From positions 14,814,089 to 14,878,088 of the forward strand of contig NC_065922.1 in the NCBI RefSeq assembly GCF_024586455.1: a stretch of 64,000 nucleotides of DNA, given 5' to 3'. Both the position numbers and the translations under genes were made by a program. Positions within the stretch are counted from its first letter, which is position 1. Every line of letters begins with the position of its first letter. Source of the stretch: Bactrocera neohumeralis. Lineage: Eukaryota; Arthropoda; Insecta; Diptera; Tephritidae. This document shows, piece after piece, positions 47,141-61,039 of this stretch. The notes below the pieces were generated by a model, which was not told where the DNA came from, searched no databases, and saw only the letters and a program-made list of their open reading frames with translations.

Positions 47141-48730
47141 GGCAAGCGTTTTTTTTAAATAAAAAGGAATAAGTAGATATTAAAAAAATTATAAAACTGG
47201 CTAAAACATATAATTACTATGCTGATAAAAACAAAAAATATTAAAAATTAGAAACATATATAAACAAGTAAATATATAAAAATAGTTGCAAGTCACTTCT
47301 AGCAGTTTAAGCGAAACTTCACACCTGTATTTCCAAAAAAGAAGCAAACAAACATAAAATAAAAAAAAAAATATAGAGAAAAAAATATAAAAAAATAAAA
47401 ATAATTTATAAATTGTAAATTGCAGTTGGTTAACTATGCTAAAACAATAACAAGAAACTGTAGCAAATGAAATTGAATGTTCATTAGGTGCGTATAACTA
47501 AACAAACATACATACTTGCATATAAATACACATAAAAAATTAAAAAAAAATGAATAAAATAAAATGCAAAAGTAAAAAACAAAAATTGCAAAAGCGAAAA
47601 TTAAAAATTGAGAAAAAAACCATATTAACACGCATAAATTTACTAGCAGAAGAATAATGCATAATAACTGTAAAGCATAAGCGTTCTAAGCGTAAAGTTG
47701 CAAGGAAAATATAAATGAAATTAACTAGCGAAGATTTCCATGTATGTAATTACCCCGTTAGCTGCCTAACTAACTAGCGTTCTCTGCTCTAATGCAACAC
47801 ACACACACGCATATGAAATATATTTATACATAAATAAAAAATATATATGCAATATACAAAAAAAATATAAAACACCGCCATTAAAGCCACAAAAACTCGC
47901 GTTTCACATGCAAACATAAACACAGACACACACATACAACTAGCAAAATTAAAGTAAATATTAAAGGAAAATAGCAAAAAGGAAATAAAGCAAAACAAAA
48001 ACAAAAAAAAAAACAATTTAATTACTTTAGTTATACTAATTGTTAGCATATTATACAAAAGAATAGTGTTGAGCGATATATACAAACAAACAAAAACAAA
48101 AAACTTGCATACATACCAACATACATAAATATATTATATACACACAACGTAAATAAAGAAAAAAATATTATAATAAAGATGATAACACCACAAGCCGTAA
48201 ACCACAAATTTCAAACACAACAAAAACCAAAAAAAAAACAAAAAAAAATCAATCGTGAACACGTTGACCTTTTGCAGAATTCGTCCTTACAGTGCTAGCA
48301 TTAGCTTAGTTGCTATAATTATACAAATACATAAATGAATATATATGTATATCAAATGACTCAAGTGCAGTGTATATATTTAAATAATAGCTACGAAATA
48401 TTATTTTAAATTAACTGGCGATTTATACACTTTTTAAGTTAACAAGCAAACATTTTTGGCAAATTTCTTATTCTCAAGAGGTACAATAATTTCCATTTAT
48501 TTTAATGCATACGTTATTTATATGTTTATTATACAGTTATATTTTTTTTTCATCTTTTTTTCATCTTTTTTTCATCTTTTTTTCATTTTTTTACATTAGT
48601 TTCTCTAACTTTGATATAAAAAGCGGCTCTAGAGAACTTTAATTTAATTGCCATAATCTGTACAGTTTTAACGAGTTAGAAAGCCGATGTAATATACACA
48701 ATTAATAAAAACCGGATATTATTTTCTTGA
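47141..48730 (+). other. X11Lbeta: X11Lbeta 3' untranslated region (extent uncertain)
   Basis: A-rich DNA without coding potential follows the stop codon. AATAAA hexamers are numerous; notable ones lie at 48172-48177 and 48704-48709. Which is used cannot be decided from sequence, so the end given here is only the last plausible hexamer plus ~20 bases. TTTTTTTCATC is repeated in tandem at about 48542-48590. Confidence 0.4.
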
Positions 48731-48984
48731 TAATACCGTTCCCACGACAGTCGGTTCTAAGTAGCCGTAATGAACCTGTATTTTTATCCAGCCAAGGACT
48801 GTGAACTCGGTACCATTTCTCGAAATTACTTCAAGAATGTTTTCTGCCGCTACAACCACAATATTTTCTTAAGAATTGAAGAGATTGATTTAATCAGTAC
48901 AAAGCACTTTTAAAGGTGCTGAAATTTTTTATAATCCAACTCAGCTGCATAAAAATTTAACGTCCTAGAGAGAACACTGTCTCT

Positions 48985-49052
48985 CGTCCGAGGCTATTTT
49001 CTTCTTTATGTTTAACCGCGTAAGCGATGACTACGCCAATAAAGAAGAAAAA
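48985..49052 (+). mobile_element. RTE 3'-terminal fragment
   Basis: The text ACCGCGTAAGCGATGACTAC followed by GCCAATAAAGAAGAAAAA matches the RTE terminus seen at 17.2 and 28.7 kb. CTCTCGTCCGAGGCTATTTT just before it resembles 20540-20560 of the RTE 5' region. No convincing target-site duplication was found. Confidence 0.65.
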
Positions 49053-52000
49053 GGGAGGACACCGCATTAATTACAATATAATGATAAGATCTGGTATGAC
49101 TCCGAAAGCTACAATCCCGTATCCAAGCACATTTCCTTGGTGACTCAAGTTTTTGTTTTTTTCTAAATCTTTCCATATTTATGGAATTTTCGCGGTTATT
49201 GCAAAAAAAAAAGTATTGCTAACAGTTGTTGGGGTCTTGGGCATATCCTCAGAAAGAATTATCATGAAAGCTACAAATACTACTTTGTGATACATTTTAG
49301 TGTTATTGCATATTGTGTTTACGAAAGTAGCCTAACTCATCTCTTTTTTTTATTTAATTATAATTAAATTAATTATAAACTACTTTTTATTTATAAACAA
49401 AATGTAATTATTTTCCTTAATTTTGTTCAGATTTAAATGAACTATCACTTTTCAATAATAATTTGTATTTAACAGCTGTAATAAATGTTGTAGCAACATG
49501 TTGCGAGATGTTGCCTGCATTTTAAATACAGTGTGACTCAAAGCATTGATTTCGTTTAAAGACTTGTTCGAATTAAATTAATAAATGGATATTTACTTAC
49601 ATTTAATTATTAGAAGCATCAAAAAAATTGTTTGAAACTTTAAAAACATTTTTAAAACCTTTTTTATACATATAGTATATATATACATATATATACATAC
49701 ATATGTATATGTATATTAAAAATTAATTTAAAAATCATTTTAATTATATACATATGTATGTATTTTTTTTTTTGAATTTTTTTATTTTCACTTTTTTATT
49801 TTTTAATTTTTTGTTTTTCCATATTTATCTGTTTATTTTTTATATTTGTCTTCTTGCTGCAATATACATATATAAACCTTTACAAGCGCATACACCTAAA
49901 TATAAACAATGACATACAAAAAGCATATAGTTTTGATATGGTGTGTTAGCAATGGCATATATAGCGTTGAAAGAAGTACATACATACTTACATATATACA
50001 TAAATATATTTACATGCATAAGCAAGCAAATGTATGTATATGAAAATCATTGTAGATTTGTTGTTGTAATTAATACTTCAGTAGCTTGCTGCTTCGTAAT
50101 TAATCAATTGCCGACTTTCAATTAATTTAGCAAACAGTGACGTGTAGAAAATGAGCATAATAGTCAAACAAATTGAAAAATTAAACATAAATATTTCAAT
50201 ATTAAATGTTTTTTATATATTATTCACATAATCTTTAAAGCTTAAACATTAAACTAGCAGTTCTTCGCCACTTTGGTTTCTTAATTATTTACTTTGATAT
50301 TAAAAATTCATTGAAAAAAATTATTGTTTAACTTTTATTTTTAGTAAAATTATTTTAATTAAAAAATATGGATTATTAAATTTTATAGAAAAAATATTAG
50401 TGCTAAAACTATTGTAATATTGTTACTATTATCTTTTAATAAGTTAAAAAAAAAACAAATATTTTGAAAATTATAATTTTTTTTAAGCTAAAAATAGCAT
50501 ATTTTTATTTTTATATTTTTTTCTTTATATTTTTACATAATTAATATTTTTTTATTAATTATTATAATTATTTATAATAAAAAATATTAATAATTGTAAT
50601 TTTATAATTTTTTATCTTTATATACATAATTATATAATTAATTATTTTATTTATTATTTTAAAAAAAGTTTTAATAATTATAATTTTTTTAAATTAAAAT
50701 TAGTACCTATTTTTTATAATATTTTCTCCTTATATACATTATATGTATGTAATTAATTAATTTATTAATTTTTATATTTTTATTTTCTTTAAAAAATATG
50801 TTTTTATGTTTAGGTAAATTTATTTTAATTAAAAAAAAATTTAATTTGAAAAAATAATTAAATTTAGTCTAGAAATTTTTATCGCAAAAAAATTATAGTA
50901 TTATTATAGCATTTTTGTTATTACATTATTACAGATTTTTTTTTAACTAAAATTAATATATTTTAATTTTTAAAATTTTTGTATATTATGTAATGTACAT
51001 ATGTACATATATATTTATGTAATTTATTTTTCTATTAATTATTATATTTTTTTATTAAGTTTCGTATATTTCAAAATATTTTATGAAAATAATTTTTCTT
51101 TAAATATTTTTATATTTTAGTTTTTTATTAAATATTTTTTTTTATTAAAATTGGTGTATTTTAGTAAATTTTTATTTTTATAATGTTTTCTCCTTATATA
51201 CCTGCTTATGCAATTTAATTTTCTATTAATTATTAAACTTTTTTTAAATTAATATTTTTACTAAAATTAATATTTAATAATACATATCTTTTTTTAGTAT
51301 TAAATTTAAAATTTTATTAATTATTAATTTTTTTAATTAGTATTTTTTTTTATTTTTAACCAATAGTATTATTTACAACTTTTCCTAAAACAATCGATTT
51401 GTATGAAAAACACTAAATTACATAGATACATACATACATACATACATACAAACAAAGAAACAAACATCCATGCATAGACTATCTGCCTTCTGTTAGTGTG
51501 TCTTAGAGTAGTGAAAATGTATGTTTGTGTTGTTCGTTAGATCCTATATACATATTTAGGAATACATACATACATACATACATATAACGGTTATATAATA
51601 AAATTTTCGAGCGCTGCTGACGTCACTAGCTTCTTACAATTGAGTTTCTGTATATACTTGCAAACATACATATTTGTAAAATGGAGGCTAACTGCTCATA
51701 AATTAAAGGCAAACACACACACATACATGCAAACACTTGTATTTATTTCCATTACGCTGAAACGAAAAATTGCACATATTTTTACTTTTCACTAAGGACA
51801 TTATTGCAATTGTACCTATAAATACACACACACAAACACGAATAAACCTATTTAAGCGCCTAAAAGTATGTTTGGAAATACAGTCACAGCGAAAAAAGCA
51901 AGAAAATATAAAAGAAATGAACCGAAGAGAGTAAATAAAAGAGAAAAAGTTTCAGAAAATTTATAAGCAGATTAATTATAATTTGTTATTTTTAAGGCAA

Positions 52001-52764
52001 AATAAGAAAATTAAAAAAAATACTTGCAAACGCTGCCCAAAACTCGCGGCGCTACTTGCGGCAAGTTAATGTTAAAAGAGCATACCCCTTATGCCCCTCA
52101 CTCTCAAGCGACTCTCAAAATTTGTTAAGTAATGAAATTATTGAGGCAAACGCTATGCAAATACACACACATACACACATACAAGCAAATGTTTGCACAC
52201 TCAGCTACACACACATACATATGTACATAATTGCATAGAGCTGCAAGATTATGTAATTGTATGCGTATGCGTATATACTCATATTTATGTAATAATCATT
52301 GAAATGTTTATTTAGCAACTATTGAGAATTGTATTGAATTTGCAAATTGATTATGAGCTGAACTCTCATAACTAAAGCTACTATATACACACACACATGA
52401 ATAGCAGTAAAATTATGTACACATGAATACATAAAGTATATATAAACTTATATACGTATATAAATGCATACTAGAGAAAAGTTGGTGGCAATGAACCACG
52501 TGACACAGACACACTCACACATACACACACATCTATGCATTAATACACAAACAAACCAAATATAACCACATAAATATACAAGATTAATATTTAAAGTATA
52601 AAAACAATGGAGTTTTATTTCAGTGTTGTTGTTGTTGATACCAGAAATTGGCACAAAAAAAGTGGAAATTGTGGACACAGGTTTCTACAGGGTTTCTGAA
52701 GGATCACTAGGGCAGTCAGTAAGAACTTAAAATTTTTTTTGGCTTACAATAACAATAAAAATGT
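49053..52764. other. AT-rich spacer, no gene seen
   Basis: Extremely AT-rich, mainly A and T runs from 49,300 to 51,400, with ACATACATAC repeats at 51430-51460 and 51565-51585 and CA runs later. All open frames are short and simple-sequence. Part of it could belong to an extended 3' untranslated region of X11Lbeta. Confidence 0.55.
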
Positions 52765-53720
52765 CACAAAATTAGAGTTTTACTGTTAATGATAAATAAA
52801 AAAAATTATTTAGGGTTGCCAGCTGTTAGAAAATATTAATTTTTAGATTAAAAAACATTTTAAATATTACCTTATCGCCGCAAAATTAGAGATTTACTGT
52901 TAATGATAAATAAAAAAAAATATTTAGGGTTGCCACTTGTTAAAAAGTATTAATTTTTAAATTAAAAAACATTTTAAATATTACATTATCGCCGCAAAAT
53001 TAGAGTTTTACTGTTAATGATAAATAAAAAAAATATTTAGGGTTGCCACTTGTTAGAAAATATTAATTTTTAAATTAAAAAAAATTTTAAATATTTTAAT
53101 TATTTTAAATATGTGACAATATTTTCGAGAAACATTGCCACCTGTTAACAAATTTAGGTTTAAAATTTTATTTATGAAAGGTCAAACTAAAGGGATTTGA
53201 AGAGATTATTGAAAACCCTTGTCGGGGAAATACTACAAAATTAAGTGAGTCACTGCTAGTGATGATTAAAAAATTATGGAGGGCTGCCACCTGTTAAAAA
53301 AATTTAATTTTTAAATTTTCAAAATACTCTTAATATTACATTATCGTTATGAAAATAAAAAGGGCTTACAAAAATTAAACATGATAATATTTTCGAGAAA
53401 TGTTGCCACTTGTTAAAAAATTTTAGTTTAAAATTTTACTAGTAAAAATTTAAATATAGTAATGTAGGTATCAAACTAAAGGGATTACTTACTTTTGAAC
53501 CCCCGTTTTCGAGAAATATTGCCACCTGTTTAAAATTTTTAGTTACAATTTTATTTATGATATCAGGATAGGATATCAAACTAAAATTATTTAAAGAGTC
53601 TTATTATTGAAAACCGTTTTCGAGAATTATTGCCACCTGTTTAAAAATTTTAATTAAACAAAAATTGTTAAGGTAAACGAAATATATCAAACCGAAGGAG
53701 ATTAACTAGGCTTGCAGCTA
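52765..53720. repeat. tandem array, 114-bp unit, GTTGCCACCT motif
   Basis: CAAAATTAGAG starts units at about 52767, 52881 and 52995, exactly 114 bases apart. These three copies are nearly identical and each contains TTTAGGGTTGCCASYTGTTA. Diverged copies of the GTTGCCACCTGTT core follow near 53135, 53285, 53402, 53519 and 53628. The motif is shared with introns 1 and 10 of X11Lbeta. Confidence 0.85.
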
Positions 53721-55829
53721 AAATTCTTGCCCAATATTGTAATTAGTTATTTTTAAAATAATAAAATACATGTATATTATAAAAACTTAAATAAAATAAT
53801 ATTATTTCCTCTCTACTGCATTCAAATAGCTAGGACATATACCTCGCTTGAATTCTTTACACAACCACTGACACAAACCATAATACAGGGTGCTTCCTAG
53901 TAGAAAAATTTTTTACAGTAGTGCTGCCGTATTTTATTTTGTTTAACGTTTTAATAAACACAACAATGTAGCTTATAAAATATTATGATCGCCTAATTCT
54001 TTAGAAAAGTTTGCATGAAAATCGAATATAAACATAAGGAAACATTCCTCGGTTCTTAAATTCTTTCTAAAGTCTAAATAAAGCAATGCTGGCGTTAACC
54101 AAATGAAATAAGAAAATTTGCGAAATTCAAAAATGTTTTAAAACTCTCGTTTTCTAAATATTTCTAAAATATATCTTATTAGAGTGGAATTAGAAATCGT
54201 CAAGCATTTTACTCTTTAACTCAGATGAGATTTTGAGCAATAATTTATCAATAAAAAACTTACGAAAGGTGAGAAAAGTAGTTCTTCAATAGTGACGATC
54301 AACCAGAGAACAAAAGACTTTTCTTCTATGATCTCTGGATCAACGATCGAAAGTTCAACATATTTTTTTTAATTTTTAAGTATAACGGCAACACTATGTT
54401 GTATTGAAAGCAGAAATGGTGAATTCGTACATCAATGTAATTTGTTGTTGTTGCAAACCAAACGCCGTGAAGGTAGATTTCTACATTCTCTGGCAGATTT
54501 TTTCGACTGAACTGCTAACAGAGCTGTAAAGCACAGAGTAAAGAATTCACCATTCGCTAACATATTCGCTTCTATTTAACAGAAACATGTAAAAGACGCT
54601 GTATGAGGGTAGGGAAAAGATCTTCCCATATTCATATTTTGATTTAAATCTTTAAAAACAATTTTTTTGCAATATAAAAACAAAACTATACAAAGCAAAA
54701 AAGCTGATTTTGACACTATTGATTTAATAACTTTTGACAAATTTTTGCTTTTGGGCTATCGACATAATCTTATATGACTAAATCATGGTTATGACCGATT
54801 TTAACTACATATATAAATACTTTATCCTTTATTTACATATGTACATATGTATACACATACACATAATTTATAAAATATACAGCCGACAGTACGGAAATTG
54901 AATTTCCTTAATTTTGTTAAAACCGCTCTTATGTTGAAGTTTGGTAATAACAAGTTGAGTTTGAATTTACCTTTCCCATATGTTTTATGATTTTTATTAC
55001 ATTTTCCCCCTTTGGGCAAACCAGTAGCTGTTTGGTACAACGTCACCACTGTTTATCAATTAACACGCGGTTTGCTCATTTTGCTCAGCAGCTGACGTCA
55101 CCGTTAGCTTTGCCGGTCACGAGAGCAGTACAGTCGTCGATTGCAGCAGCGGCGCAGCGCCGACGTTAACAGCGCTGTTGACGGCGCTCTGTGGAGCTGG
55201 CAACCCAATTTGATGTTGTGCTTGTTGAAATTTTCACCACACAAAAAGTATTTGCCTTTGGCTCCCACGCAATGATCAGCCCTCAATATTAGTGGCATAC
55301 ATACTTATGTACATATTTTAACATACATACATATTTCTTTTTTGTTAAAAGGAGAAACCTGTTAATTTTTAGAAAACCGTATAATTTTGCCGATTTTATT
55401 TTATTAAATTTATGCTTTGTAACATGCACGCTAATTTTAATAATTTCTCCAACCACCTTGTTAAGCGTTATTTTAACAAAAATACATACATACTTTATTT
55501 ACTTATGTATTTACATACATACATATGTATATATATTAATATGAGCGTCGCCTTGAGAAAAACGCAAACGTAAAAAAGTAAAAAATCAAGAAAATACAAT
55601 CCAATTGCCCAATTCGACACCTCGCTCCACTGCCTATTCCGTTTTAGTTTTTTTGCTCAATTGCTGATTTTGTTTGCATTGAGCTACCGCCATTCCATCC
55701 GGAGGCAAATGCAAAAAAACAATGCAAGCACACAGATGCGCTTACGTAAATACATACAAATATACATACTTTACATATATGTAAGTATGCATATATGAGC
55801 GTTGTGTGCATTGTTATTTATGCTAAGCG
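53721..55829. other. intergenic spacer, no gene seen
   Basis: AT-rich with scattered ACATACATATGTA words. ATGGTGAATTC near 54417 and its complement near 54546 form an inverted pair about 110 bases apart. The stretch 55000-55280 is less AT-rich, with GACGTCACC and CAGCAGCGGCGCAGCG text; it might be regulatory. Confidence 0.4.
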
Positions 55830-57201
55830 ACTAGTTTCCGAACGTTAGTGAGTGAAGTCGGCAGCGCGCCGCTCTCTGTTACGAACGTTTCTTTCTCCAT
55901 TGTGCTGTTGTTAGCGCTCTGTTATCACATAGCAACCGACATAACGCTTGAGCGGTATACTGAAATGTATTTATAAATTTTTTCGCGACTCGCAAGGTTG
56001 CTACAAGCGCAAGAGAGTATACAACACCAATAAGAGCAAAGAAAGAAATCACATTCTGGTTAAACGGTGCTTCGGGGAGCTGACTTGGGTCTGCTGCTGC
56101 TGCTGCAGCCACCAGCCAGCAGGCAACGGACAATAGACAATTTCAGTTGAGTTCAGTTGCTTTTCGGCTTTCAGTGAGTGCGTTTGGTTTTAGTGAATTT
56201 TGAGTGAGTCGGTTTGGCCTGGGTATTTTTTTTTTGGTGAAACGTTGTCGTGGTCATCGCCAGGCGCTATCGTTAGTTAGTTCGTTTGCTTGCTCTCATT
56301 GAATTTCTGTGAGCGTCGAAACCGCAGCAGCCGCAGTAGTGATTGTATTTAATTTATGTTATTGTGTTGTTGTTGTAAGTGGATTTCACACAGCATTCGT
56401 GTGTGCCCTCGAAAATTTTGAAAGCTACAGCCACAGCAACAGAAGAAATCAACGTGGTTGTCGCTGACGACGTAACCACCAAACATTAACATCATCATCA
56501 TTGTGTTTATTTGTGGATTGAGCTGCTGCAGCAGCAGCATCATCGAATACCTCACCACTTCGCACCAGCCAAGCGTGGATTTCACATAAGTGCAAACATA
56601 CAAACAAATATAAAAGGCCAACTAAATACGTACGTAGCCGTAAAGCAGCAACAGTGGACGGTGTCAAATTTTGTGTTTTTTTATTTCAATTCACTTTTTG
56701 TGGGCATAGAGTTGCCGTTGCAATAACTCCGTAAGGCTGCCTTTTTCAATTTTTGTATGGTTTCGCAACTGTCGTCGTCGTCGTTGTTGTTGACGCCGTC
56801 GCCATCACTCTGACTTTTTCGAAGCCTATCAAGTCGTCTACGTTTCTATCTCATATATGTACATACATACGTGTACGTAGGCCGCGCGCAACCATAGCCA
56901 TTCATTCCACTATACCACAAGGTGTGGGGAAATCGATCGATTACGTAGCTTTGCATATGTATAACGCGAGTGTGTGTGTTTATAAAGTGATTGGAAACAA
57001 AGTAGAAACAAAAAAAATTAAATGAAATAATTGCCTTTTTATTTTGTGTGTTTCAATGTGCTGCTAAGCACAGAAAACTAATTGTGAAAACGGCAAAACA
57101 AAGAAACTACAAAGAATTATTAAAAAGGCGAAAAATACACAATTATTCACCATTAAAAATCAAGCAAAAGCTTAAAATAGTTAGAAACGTTTTATTACGG
57201 C
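55830..57201 (+). promoter_or_regulatory. stx: putative stx promoter and 5' leader
   Basis: GC content rises sharply at about 55840. TCAGTT, matching the fly initiator consensus TCAKTY, occurs at 56143-56148 and 56153-56158, with TCAGTG at 56171. No TATA box stands at a suitable distance and no perfect downstream promoter element was found. CAGCAG and GTTGTTG triplets resemble fly 5' leaders. Short upstream frames occur. The true start site is unknown and a leader intron is possible. Confidence 0.35.
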
Positions 57202-57911
57202 ATGGAAAAATCAACAGATTCTGCTACAACGCCACCGTCGCCGTCGCCATCAAGTGCTGTTGTCGGCGGAGCATCCTCCGCAACGAGGACGACAGCGTCA
57301 CCATCTCCACATGATGGGGTTGCAAATCATTGTGACGGCAGCAATGCCACCTTGTCCAGCTATATGATGCCACCACCTACAGCGCGTCCAACAAATAACA
57401 TCAGTAATAAAAATGCAAGTATAGGGTGTGGTTCAACATCAACATTATCAATGTCATCAGAAACTAGATTAACAACAGAGCATGGGGATACAGCAGCAGC
57501 TACCAACGCGACTAGTTCTCCAAATGCTCACACCATAGTTGCAGCCTCCACCTCCACGAACAACGCATCGCCGTCTTCGTCGTCGTCCTCACCAGCCGCA
57601 TCAACCACCACTACAAATAGTAATGGTTCTGCAACATCCTCAATAGCTGCCGCCATGGCGAGACATAACGCCTTCATACTACCCTCGCGCACAATGCCTA
57701 TGAGTGGCTCACTTGCCGCCACCACATTGCAGCACACAAGCTCGCCGCATGCTTTACAACTACCCCACATCAACTTGAATATAAATACGACGACCGGTGG
57801 TAACTTTGGTGTGACAGTGGACCCACAAATCTCAGTGGAAAACTTAAAGAAGATAATTGCTAAGAAGCTTAAGGTGGCCAAGGATCGCATTTGCTTGTTG
57901 CATCGTGAAAA
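57202..57911 (+). CDS. stx: stuxnet (midnolin homologue), first coding exon, gene continues beyond the window
   Basis: 236 codons plus two bases. The ATG at 57202 follows an in-frame TAG at 57178, which fixes the start. Residues 1-184 are Ser/Thr/Pro/Ala-rich low-complexity. From about residue 187 a ubiquitin-like fold begins: LPHINLNINTTTGGNFGVTV then VENLKKIIAKKLKVAKDRIC and LLHREK, resembling the N-terminal ubiquitin-like domain of midnolin. The exon stops mid-domain at AAAA|GTGAGT in phase 2, so the rest lies downstream of 64,000. Known role from Drosophila: Stuxnet promotes proteasomal degradation of Polycomb without ubiquitination. Another ubiquitin-like protein is possible from sequence alone; the neighbouring X11Lbeta makes stx more likely. 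Confidence 0.8.
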
Positions 57912-59392
57912 GTGAGTAAACTGAATTTTTTTAAATATTTATGCCTATATTTTTTTCACTTTTACAATTTTTCAATTGGTAGGCAGTTTGTATATGTGAT
58001 GTGTGTGAGATAAGTCATGCTTTCTTGAACTGAATTTTGGTGGACTCCATTTGTTTTACTTGTCTCTACATATTATCCTGAACTCCAGCATCAAAACATC
58101 TTGCTAATTATAAATGTGTATCGAAGTGTGGTGTGTGGAAAAATTCTTAGTTAGTCCAAAGTTGATTAATGCCTCAAACAGCCTTTTGATTCTCCACGAA
58201 GCCTAAGCAAATAACGCAAACCAATACGCGTTGGCTTGGCGGCAGCATGCGTTTGTATGGTAAATGAAATGGCCGCATTGCTGGCCACCATTCTCTCTGT
58301 GCCGCGCATTGTTCATAGCTATAGCGCACGCTTGTTCGCCACGGCAAAGCTTGTACAGACAGACGTTCATAGTATGAACTACATGATTCCCTTTTTACAA
58401 TTGAAGTAGGCTGCCTGCTCAACAGCCATTGCCAAAGCAACCTCTACAGCAGCAGCAGCATATCTGTGCTTCCATCTAGCCACATACATATATAGAGACA
58501 TCCAATTTTTGTGTTGTAATAGCTCCCAACCAGGCTGCTCTTTGTTATGCTTTGTGATTGTCGTTGCCATACATACTTCCATACATATATACATATTTAT
58601 ATACACGTGTATTGTACTTGTATGCCATGTTCATTTGTTTGCTGCCACCGCTGCTGCTGTTATGCTTTGCTGCCTCTCCAAAGTGCTCCGGTGCTCCGCG
58701 TTATGTTGCTGCCTGCCTGGTGGTAACTATGCAACATGATGCGGCATACAGTGTTATTTTATGACACTACCATAGTGATTCCCTCTTCCATCCAGTTTTG
58801 CTCTTTCATACTTTTCCACTCTTCCCTCAGTTGTGCGCACTTGTATACTTGTATATATTCGTATGTACGGCATATTGTTATGCCTGGTGGTGTAGTAGGA
58901 GGTTGTTTTACAGCGTTATTGAGTTTTAAAGAACGAGAGAAGTTGTTGAAGAAGTTGAAAATGTTTAAGTGGCAGCAAAGCGGGAATTGAAGCGTGTAAA
59001 CCTTTTGGACATTGATTTCTGTATGCAGTTAATGTTTAATGAGGATTTTAGTGGTGGTGGTGCAGCAGGTGATAAAAATCTCTGTGTGGTTGTAACTACA
59101 TACATATGTACATACGTTTGTATGTATTTTCTGATGAACGAATTTAGTTTCTGTCCATGAGTTGGGATTTCTTTTATTACAAAAACTGTACGCATTGCAT
59201 AAATATACTCACACTGACACCAAAGTTTAGGGTTAAGAAAATTGATGAGAAAATACATAAAATATATACGATTTAAATATATTATTTATTTTAGTCTGTA
59301 TAGATATCATTTTTTGCGTGCATAGCTTGAAAATAATAAAATTTTACACAAAATTTATGATAAAACTATTTATTATTGCGCTTAAATATATT

Positions 59393-59830
59393 TATACTCT
59401 GAACCGCTTACTTTAAATTTTTCACTAAATTTGTTACACGCAGAAGGAAGCGTCGGAGACCCTATAAAATATAAATCTTAAGTGATCACCATGATGAGCT
59501 GAGTCGATTTAGCCATGTCCGTCTGTCTATTCACGAACTTTTTTGAGACATCGGTCTGAAATTCCGCACACATCATTTTCTCAACACAAAACCTGCTTAT
59601 TTGTCGAATCCGCCGATATCGGACCACTATAGCATATAGCTATCATACAAACCCAAAGATGAAAATCAAATTTTTATATGGAAAACTTTTCTATTTGACG
59701 AGATATCTTCACGAAATTCGCAATTGAATTATTGTCCAAGCCAGCGGCATTATCAGCGAACAAATTGTTCAGATGGGACCACTGTAGCATAAAGCCGCCA
59801 CACAAACTGAACGTTCAAAATCAAGTGCTT
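59393..59830. repeat. INE-1-like repeat inside stx intron 1
   Basis: Begins TATACTCTGAACCGC and runs through GAAGGAAGCGTCGGAGACCC, GAGTCGATTTAGCCATGTCC and GTCTGTC, the typical 5' part of INE-1 repeats. The CATATAGCTATCATACAAAC module at 59633 recurs in altered form at about 59788, again 155 bases apart as at 6.4-6.9 kb. Confidence 0.65.
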
Positions 59831-61039
59831 TTATACTTTTTTTTATTTATTTTAATTAAATTATAAAAATTTGCAATTAACATATTTCATCACTTTTGAC
59901 ATACATACATACATACATATGTACATATGTATATGCAGAGTCGATTGTTGTTAGTTTTATGTCACTGCTAATGCCGCAAAAATTAAAAAAAAATCTCATT
60001 GCTGTTTTATGACTTTCATTTAATTTTTGTTCCACGATTTGACGTGATTGACACGCAATCTACCTCGATAAGAAGTTCGCGAAGTTTCTTCCTTGATAGT
60101 AACCCTAACCACAACACAACTATATCATAACAAGAGCGCGTGTTACTTCAGGGTGATATTAGTAGGGTACGTGGGAATATTTTAGTAAAGTACGCTTTTA
60201 TATATCCACACATAATTCAACTGTACTTATTTATGTATATCTGTCACTTTACAACTTTCACTAAAATATTTAATCGTAATCGCTTTGAAATATAAAATTT
60301 CTGAATTTTATCGACTTCGTTAGACACCACTTCTAGTAATTTGGAAGCACAAACTGCCTTGATAGGCAAAAAAAGAGAGAATTTTAAGCGTTAATCATTA
60401 GTGATGAGCTCAGCAGATATTGTAGTTAAAGTGACAGCCCTAATCCGCTTACTAACACCATTTTGTCAATGGTTTAATGTCATCGAAATCGGCAGACGCG
60501 AATGAAAACAGACTAAACTCGCCTCACACCTTTGCGAGATTCTTGAACGAAAATTGGAAGCATTTTTCAATATTTTGTAGTTATGATCGAAATTGACATA
60601 CTCATTTCAAATCAAAATATTTAAAATGGAGAAAAGTAGTATGAAAATAGATTATGCTTCTTCTTCCCACCAACGTTTCTCTATAACTATACATATGTAC
60701 ATATGTATTATTACCATTAACTTGCTAGTGCAATTGAAACGTACGACAAATTCATTTGTTTGAGTGTTTGTGCCAAGCAAATACCACACTTGTGCTCATA
60801 AATTCACCTACTAATACAAATATACCAACGGTACAACAGCATGTGTACGCACCAATCTATTTAGCAAATCTCCAAATCTTTGTGCAAAAAGAAAAAGAAA
60901 GTAAAAAACCGACCGAAGGCAAAGCAAAAAGTCACAGTATTGCATAACTTCTATTCTAAGACAACAGGAATTGCAACAATAACAACAACAACTGCAGGCC
61001 ACTACATTATTATCATCATTATCGCCATAAAAATATCAA

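Noticed and set aside
46969..47172. 67-codon frame over the last X11Lbeta exon
   Set aside because: It is in a different phase from the conserved C terminus (RLLTGQENPIYI) and overlaps intron sequence.
54417..54556. Inverted repeat ATGGTGAATTC as transposon ends
   Set aside because: Only 11 bases match, there is no target duplication and the enclosed 110 bases show no element features.
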